From Jacaranda mimosifolia (lineage: Eukaryota > Streptophyta > Magnoliopsida > Lamiales > Bignoniaceae): DNA of 64,000 bases. The stretch lies in the NCBI GenBank assembly GCA_018894105.1, contig CM032131.1:5420501-5484500 (forward strand). The letters run 5' to 3'. Positions within the stretch are counted from its first letter, which is position 1, and each line of letters opens with the position of its first letter. The translations under genes and the position numbers were made by a program. Of the stretch, positions 59,072 to 64,000 are shown piece after piece. The notes under the pieces were generated by a model. The model was not told where the DNA came from. It searched no databases and saw only the letters and a program-made list of their open reading frames with translations.

Positions 59072-59640
59072 CACTAATAGAAAATAGGGTATTTGTAACA
59101 AAATTTTAGAAACGAGAAAGTTCCGTGGCTAATTCCAACAGAATAGTAACGAAAAAGCAACAGAATACAAATTTAAGAAAAAACATGATCATATCAATTG
59201 AATAGCAACGGGATAGTGACTGACTGAAAGATATATTGTTATTCCGTTGCTATAATTGAAATAGGAAGTCATCCCATTGCTATTTTGTTGCAAATAGCAA
59301 TGGAACATTGCAAAGATTGTATTTTTATTTGTAAAATCTGTTACTATTCCATTGTTAAATATAACGGATGGAATTATGTTACTATTCTATTGCTATCAAC
59401 TATGGAATAGCAACAAAACAACTAGATTATTTTATGTTTAATTTCAAAATGTAATTTTGTTGCTGCTTTTTCATTGCTAAATCATCGAAAACTAAATTCC
59501 GTTGCTATTCTGTATCTAAATAGTAACGAAATAGCAATGGAGTTTGTTTTAATACAAATTGATTAATTTAATATATTTTCAATGCTATTTCATTTTTAGC
59601 GATAAGGATAGCAATTCCATGGCAAGGGAATATTAATTAA
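59072..59640. mobile_element. CACTA-like transposon end with GTTGCTATTC repeats
   Basis: It starts CACTAATAGAAAATAGGG, close to the CACTA-type terminal word. GTTGCTATTC and its complement GAATAGCAAC then recur about nine times in both orientations (e.g. near 59195, 59244, 59275, 59402, 59497 and 59530). No second terminus or transposase was seen, so it is a fragment or solo end. Confidence 0.45.
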
Positions 59641-60263
59641 AAAAAAAATTCATAACAAAATTAATTAATTTCAATAATAAGAAAAGATTCAATTAGTTAT
59701 AGATTAAATGAGTTATTTAAGTAATAAATTTAGTAATTTCTAGTTTTGTTAAATTCTTTGTTAACAAATTAGTTTTATGAGTTATTTTACTAAATAGTTA
59801 TAAATGGCAAAAGTTGAAAAAAAATATAATGTGAAATAAATAAGTACTAATAAGTTGGCAATGGTTAATTTGTCTGTGCATCACATTTGACTTACTCATT
59901 AAGAGCTAGATCTAATTTTTATAATTGAACTTATCCTAAATAATTTTTGAACTAAATTTTTCTAAGTCGGATTTATAGTTTCTTCATTTAACTGGAAAAA
60001 TGATTGATTATTTTCTACATTTTTAAATTTTAATAAATTTATTAGTTATGATCTATAGAGTTATTTTTTAACACAATGATATTCTTTATGTATGGTGGAA
60101 AGCAACTGAGGTACTCATTGTACCCGACCTTTTGTGCGATTTTCAATATCTATACTAAATTTTATGCTTCTATTTTTATTTCTCCTCCGCAATTAGTCCG
60201 ACTTATAACTTAAATCAACAAAATACTATTCATGAGCAAGACGTAACAGTGATGGAGTTATGT
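59641..60263. repeat. Diverged duplicate of 58640-58960
   Basis: 59780-60080 repeats, with many changes, the order seen at 58660-58930: AAATA(A/G)TTATAAAT(A/G)GCAAAA, ATCACATTT, AATTTTTG, AGTTTCTTCATTTAACTGGAAAAATGATTGATTATTTT versus CTTTAAATAGAAGAATGATTTATTATTTT. The two lie either side of the CACTA-like piece. No gene is seen. Confidence 0.45.
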
Positions 60264-63200
60264 TGTAACACCCCTAAAAATTTAATTGGTAAAATTAAAA
60301 AATCACTATTTTAATTTGATTAAAAAAATTTGGGGGTCAAATTATAATTATCTTCCATCAACTTGGTCAATGTAGGGCACTCATAGGGATGGCAATGGGG
60401 CGGAGCAAAACCCAAACCCGAGCTCAACCCATCCCGAATGGGACAGGTTTTAGGTGACTTATCAGAGTTTGGGGCAGGATATGGGGCGAGATTTTTTTTG
60501 CCCAAATTATTTTGGGCGGGGTATGGGGTTTACCAACCCCGCCACCCCTCCCATAATAATAATAATTTATTTTATATTTTTTAATTAAAAATAATGTCCA
60601 ACTATGCTCAATGAAGAAGAAGAAGAAGAAGAAGTTGAAGAATATGGGATGAATTAATTTAAATGAGGATTAGAACTATATGGTGGAAGCTTGTTGGACT
60701 TAAAAATTTTGAGTTTTTTTGTTTCAGTTTACTGTTAAACTCACAATGTATAAAAATTTAGATGTTGTGCTAGTTATTACTTTAATTCTATTTTTATCTC
60801 CTATTTTGCTTCTAGAATCTTATCTTGTTTCTAAGGATTTTTCATTTTTGTACTTAAATTTTGAATTTTAATTGTTGTTAAGTGGTTCTGATTTAATGCA
60901 TTTATTGATTTATTCCAATTTTTTTTAATTCTTTCCGGGTTGGCGAGGCCTTTTTGGGGCGGGGCGGGATATGGGGCGAGCGTAACCCGACCAAACCCAC
61001 CCCGTTGCCATCCCTAGGCACTCATTAAATGAGGGATTAAATTGAAAACTAAAAGAAAGTTTTGGGGGCCAATCTGTAACTACCAGAAACTGCTCTTTAA
61101 GTAGCATCCCCCCCCCCAATTTTCGCTTAATTCCCGCATGTAAACCCTCCCCTTCTTCTCTGGCAAATGCTTACCTATGACGATGAAACCTCGAAACTAA
61201 ACCGACCACTAGTTTCCTTTCATCGCGAGGAGCACGACCATACCACATACACCTTAATTTGGTCGGCAGACCACCGGGAAATTGAAGCTAAAAGTCGAGC
61301 AGCGGTGGTGAGTGGCGAATGCGATGGTTGGGCAACGGAAGCTTAAGTTTGGAAGGTTGGTTCAATTTCTAATTTCATTGACCGACGTTGGCGAAATTGA
61401 GCAAAACGAGCGGCGGCGGCGAAGGTGGAGGAGGAGTGGCACAATTAAGGCTTTAGTTGATGGTCAATTCAACGATAGAGTCATAAATTGACCTAGGCAT
61501 TTTGTTGTACGCATTGAGACACATCGATTGGTGGTGGTGATTAGCATATCGCCAGTAGTAGTGCATGGAGATTCTGAGATAGAATCTTTATCTCGTCGTG
61601 GTGGTCTCATGTGTGGTATTCTTTTGTGGCGATTGAGCTCTGAAAATAAGATTCGTGGTAAAATCGTTTGGAATTGGGGTTGTTACCAATTGATTTGTAT
61701 TGTTTTTCTTACCTTATGAATTCTTGTATTATAAAATGATATGGAAAGAATATGTTTGAAACCGAGACTATGGGATGCATGGATATATATATATAATGTT
61801 AGGTGGACCCGAATTTGTTATATATATATACATAATCTTTGGTATATTAAGTTAAATTAGGTAATTAAAACCCTAATCCAATGTATTATGAAATACGGAG
61901 CCGAATTGTTAAGGATTGGGTTATCATTAATTAGATTTAAATTATTGTAATTATATCCGACTTTTGTGTAACATTGCAAAAACCAAATATTATAAGAATC
62001 TCAATTGATTATCCCATTTCGACTAAAACGGTTAATATAGGACTTAAATTGTTAAATTAAGAAATATTGACATAAGAAATGATTATCGACTAGAACAAAT
62101 ATAACCCTCATAGATATTATAGCATTAGTAGCATAATTAGCATGTTACATTCTAGTATTTTCAGAATCGAGTCTTAAAATATTGTATTAATTGAAAAACA
62201 ATCAATACTAAGATACAAATAGTTTAACTATTATTTAAAGGACTATACCAGCATTTTGATATTAAGTTGTTTCTCTTGAAATAGGTGATGAGAAGCCGAA
62301 ATTTCCAAGACAATAGAACAAGGATAGCATTTCAGAGGAAATTTAAGGTGAGGGTTAATCTTTTTTTTTTCCTTTTTTTTTGGGAAGTGAATGAACTTCG
62401 ATGCCTGAATTCCCTGTGTTTATCAGTTGAATTTGAATTGTACTCATTCTGATACCCAAAACTCTTATTGTATTATTTGTCATCTCTCCCATATACCCTA
62501 CAACCTTGCCAACTTTTCCTTATTTGTATTGATATTTTGGGTCTTGCCAACCAATTCTGTTTCATACTACTGGTTGAATCATTCTGTATGCTGTTTATAA
62601 GGCCTTGCCGGCCAATGTTGTATGGATTGTACCATTTTAATTTGTTCACATATATATTTTTGATCAATTAGTTTGAAATACATATTATCTATTGGCATTA
62701 TGTTACATCACCTTGAGGACACTCTTGGGGGGTTACCTCCCATAGGGACGCCACAGGTCAGGTTGGGCCCGGGACTAGGTCCCAAAAGATGACCGAGCGG
62801 TATAGGCCGACGATGGCTGGTCTCTCGACTAGTACCCACTTAAGATCCTGACTTGTAGATAGTTGAAGGTTAGCTGTCTGTGAGTGGTGGGATCTAGCAT
62901 GCAGCCGAGCATGCCACATGTCTACCAAGCTGAGTGCTTGTGTAAAGAAGTAATAAGAAAATTTTGTTGTGTTATAATTGTACTCCGTGTTATTGTTTAT
63001 GTTATGTTCTATTCTAGGAGCAATAAGGATCGAGTTGCCAACAGTCTATTAAATTTTATATCACATATACTATATTACATCCTTGCTTCATGTCGTAAAA
63101 TGTTTTGCTTGTTGTTGAATCTTGTTTATTAGTGGCTACATTTTTGACAGTTTTCCTTGAATATTTGTCATATTTTCCCCTCACTAAGTCCTTAGGACTT

Positions 63201-63556
63201 ACACTCTTTGTTATCTTTATTCACTACCTAGGCAGGACTGAATGAAGATGTAGGGCTTAAGGCTTGCCAGAGTTAAGACGTATTTTGTAATAGATTAGGT
63301 GCTACATATGTGTATATAGACTACACCTAATCATGACACTTGGACTCAAGAATATTGTGTAAATGTTTAAATTTGAATTGAAGACTTTCAATATGTACAT
63401 ATTGTGCACTTTGGAATGATCCTTCGGATTTAGTGTTGAGACCGCTATCTTTTGAGTTTTGTTAAATTTTGGCTTCTTTAGTTATCTTTTGAGTTATGTT
63501 TAACTTTGAATTGGTGGCACTTTAGCTTAAGAATCACCTCTGGCTGGGGTGCCGCA
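60264..63556 (+). repeat. 5' LTR of chromovirus 2, with hAT insertion
   Basis: It starts TGTAACACCCC and ends GGGGTGCCGCA. It is 3293 bp, or about 2650 bp without the hAT element and its duplicated 8 bases, in line with the 2.6-2.9 kb LTRs of chromovirus 1. It carries the AAGTCC-N3-GGACTT hairpin at 63186-63200. Open frames inside are short and not genes. Confidence 0.85.
60384..61016. mobile_element. Non-autonomous hAT element
   Basis: The ends TAGGGATGGCAATGGGGCGG and, read inward from the right, TAGGGATGGCAACGGGGTGG are inverted. An 8-bp duplication GGCACTCA lies at 60376-60383 and 61017-61024, the size of the hAT superfamily. The 633-bp interior has a second, inner pair of GGATATGGGGCGAG words and a GAAGAAGAAGAAG run at about 60614. 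No transposase. Confidence 0.85.
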
Positions 63557-63560
63557 GAGG

Positions 63561-63572
63561 TGGTATCAGAGC
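63561..63572 (+). other. Primer-binding site of chromovirus 2
   Basis: TGGTATCAGAGC starts four bases after the LTR end, identical to the site at 45458. It is complementary to the 3' end of initiator Met-tRNA. Confidence 0.9.
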
Positions 63573-63872
63573 TTAGGTTTGACGACAACCTAAGTAAATG
63601 AGTATAATTGGGATTTGTGGCTAGTCTATGGGATAGAAGGTTAGTTAAGGTATGAACTCTTAAGTATAGTGTTTGATATTAGGAGGTAGAAGATTATAAC
63701 TAGGATGGCCGACCAGTCCATAATATTCCTTTCCGAAAATTGAGCATTGGACTTTAGATTAAGAATTGAACCTTAGGTATCTTGTGTATGAATGAAAAAA
63801 AATTATGTGATTAAGGTAGTTGGAAATGAAATTGATTAGTATGGCATTAATGAATAAACTTAATATTGCAGG

Positions 63873-64000
63873 ATGACGGGAGAATGTAGAAAAGGAAAAG
63901 AACCTATGAAAGATGAAGACAATGAATATCTAGAAAAGAGAATTAGAGTTTTAGAATAAGAAAGGACATGACTATTAGAGTAATGCCAATGCCATGAGGA
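63873..64000 (+). pseudogene. Start of extra ORF in chromovirus 2 (cut by window end)
   Basis: The ATG at 63873 follows AATATTGCAG|G, a splice-acceptor-like sequence. It reads MTGECRKGKEPMKDEDNEYL and then EKRIRVLE before a stop at 63957-63959. It aligns with the extra ORF at 45654: KGKEP, then an acidic stretch, then EYL and a charged helix. Further stops follow, so this copy is also broken. Spacing from the primer site (about 300 bases) is longer than in copy 1 (about 185). Confidence 0.6.

Larger units (their letters stand above)
60264..64000 (+). mobile_element. Second Ty3/gypsy chromovirus, 5' part only
   Basis: A 5' LTR (60264-63556), the GAGG spacer, a Met-tRNA primer site and the start of an extra ORF have the same layout as chromovirus 1 at 42515. 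The window ends inside the extra ORF. The LTR sequence is related to but clearly different from that of chromovirus 1, so this is another family member, not a recent duplicate. Confidence 0.85.

Noticed and set aside
1..64000. tRNA, rRNA, CRISPR array, centromere or telomere repeats
   Set aside because: No cloverleaf, rRNA core word, regular spacer array, TTTAGGG run or long satellite array was seen.

Overview
This window looks like a gene-poor, AT-rich, transposon-packed stretch of a flowering-plant nuclear genome, most likely a dicot. The evidence is the plant-type Ty3/gypsy elements primed by initiator Met-tRNA, the Mutator-like elements with 9-bp target duplications, a hAT element, CACTA-like subterminal repeats, and one intron-less calmodulin-like gene with a typical plant start context. 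No bacterial genes, rRNA, tRNA or CRISPR array was seen. All boundaries and similarities were read by eye; no alignment or database search was run.

Layout. 0.5-21.6 kb: three decayed, non-autonomous LTR elements of one Tat/Retand-like family. The first (565-6690, minus strand) and third (about 15470-21593, plus strand) form an inverted pair sharing LTRs and internal segments. The middle one (10219-14740, minus strand) has a Mutator-like element nested in its left LTR. Only the first keeps a recognisable gag; the middle one keeps a remnant of an antisense 'putative gypsy-type transposon' ORF. A 3.3-kb solo LTR with a 5-bp target duplication lies at 6772-10117. 22.5-31.0 kb: a nest of Mutator-like elements with AT-rich arms and GC-rich cores full of CCATGG palindromes. 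31-37 kb: AT-rich sequence plus a second remnant of a gypsy-type transposon ORF with a coiled-coil part. 37.5-40.6 kb: an older dispersed repeat split by two more Mutator-like elements with clear target duplications.

42.5-54.0 kb: a complete but dead Ty3/gypsy chromovirus (Tekay/Del-like) with both LTRs, a 5-bp ACATC duplication, a Met-tRNA primer site, gag, protease, reverse transcriptase, RNase H, integrase and a chromodomain-like tail, broken by stops and frameshifts. It has an extra acidic coiled-coil ORF between the primer site and gag. 54.6-55.2 kb: the only confident host gene, a 191-residue calmodulin-like protein. 55.2-60.2 kb: a terminal-inverted-repeat element, a doubtful small ORF and CACTA-like repeats. 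60.26-64.0 kb: the 5' LTR of a second chromovirus, carrying a 633-bp hAT insertion, then the primer site and the start of the same extra ORF, cut by the window end.

The most interesting signals are the extra pre-gag ORF seen in two separate chromovirus copies, each start codon sitting just after a splice-acceptor-like AG; a hairpin in the LTR with compensatory changes between the two LTRs; and the shared CCATGG-rich cores of several Mutator-like elements.
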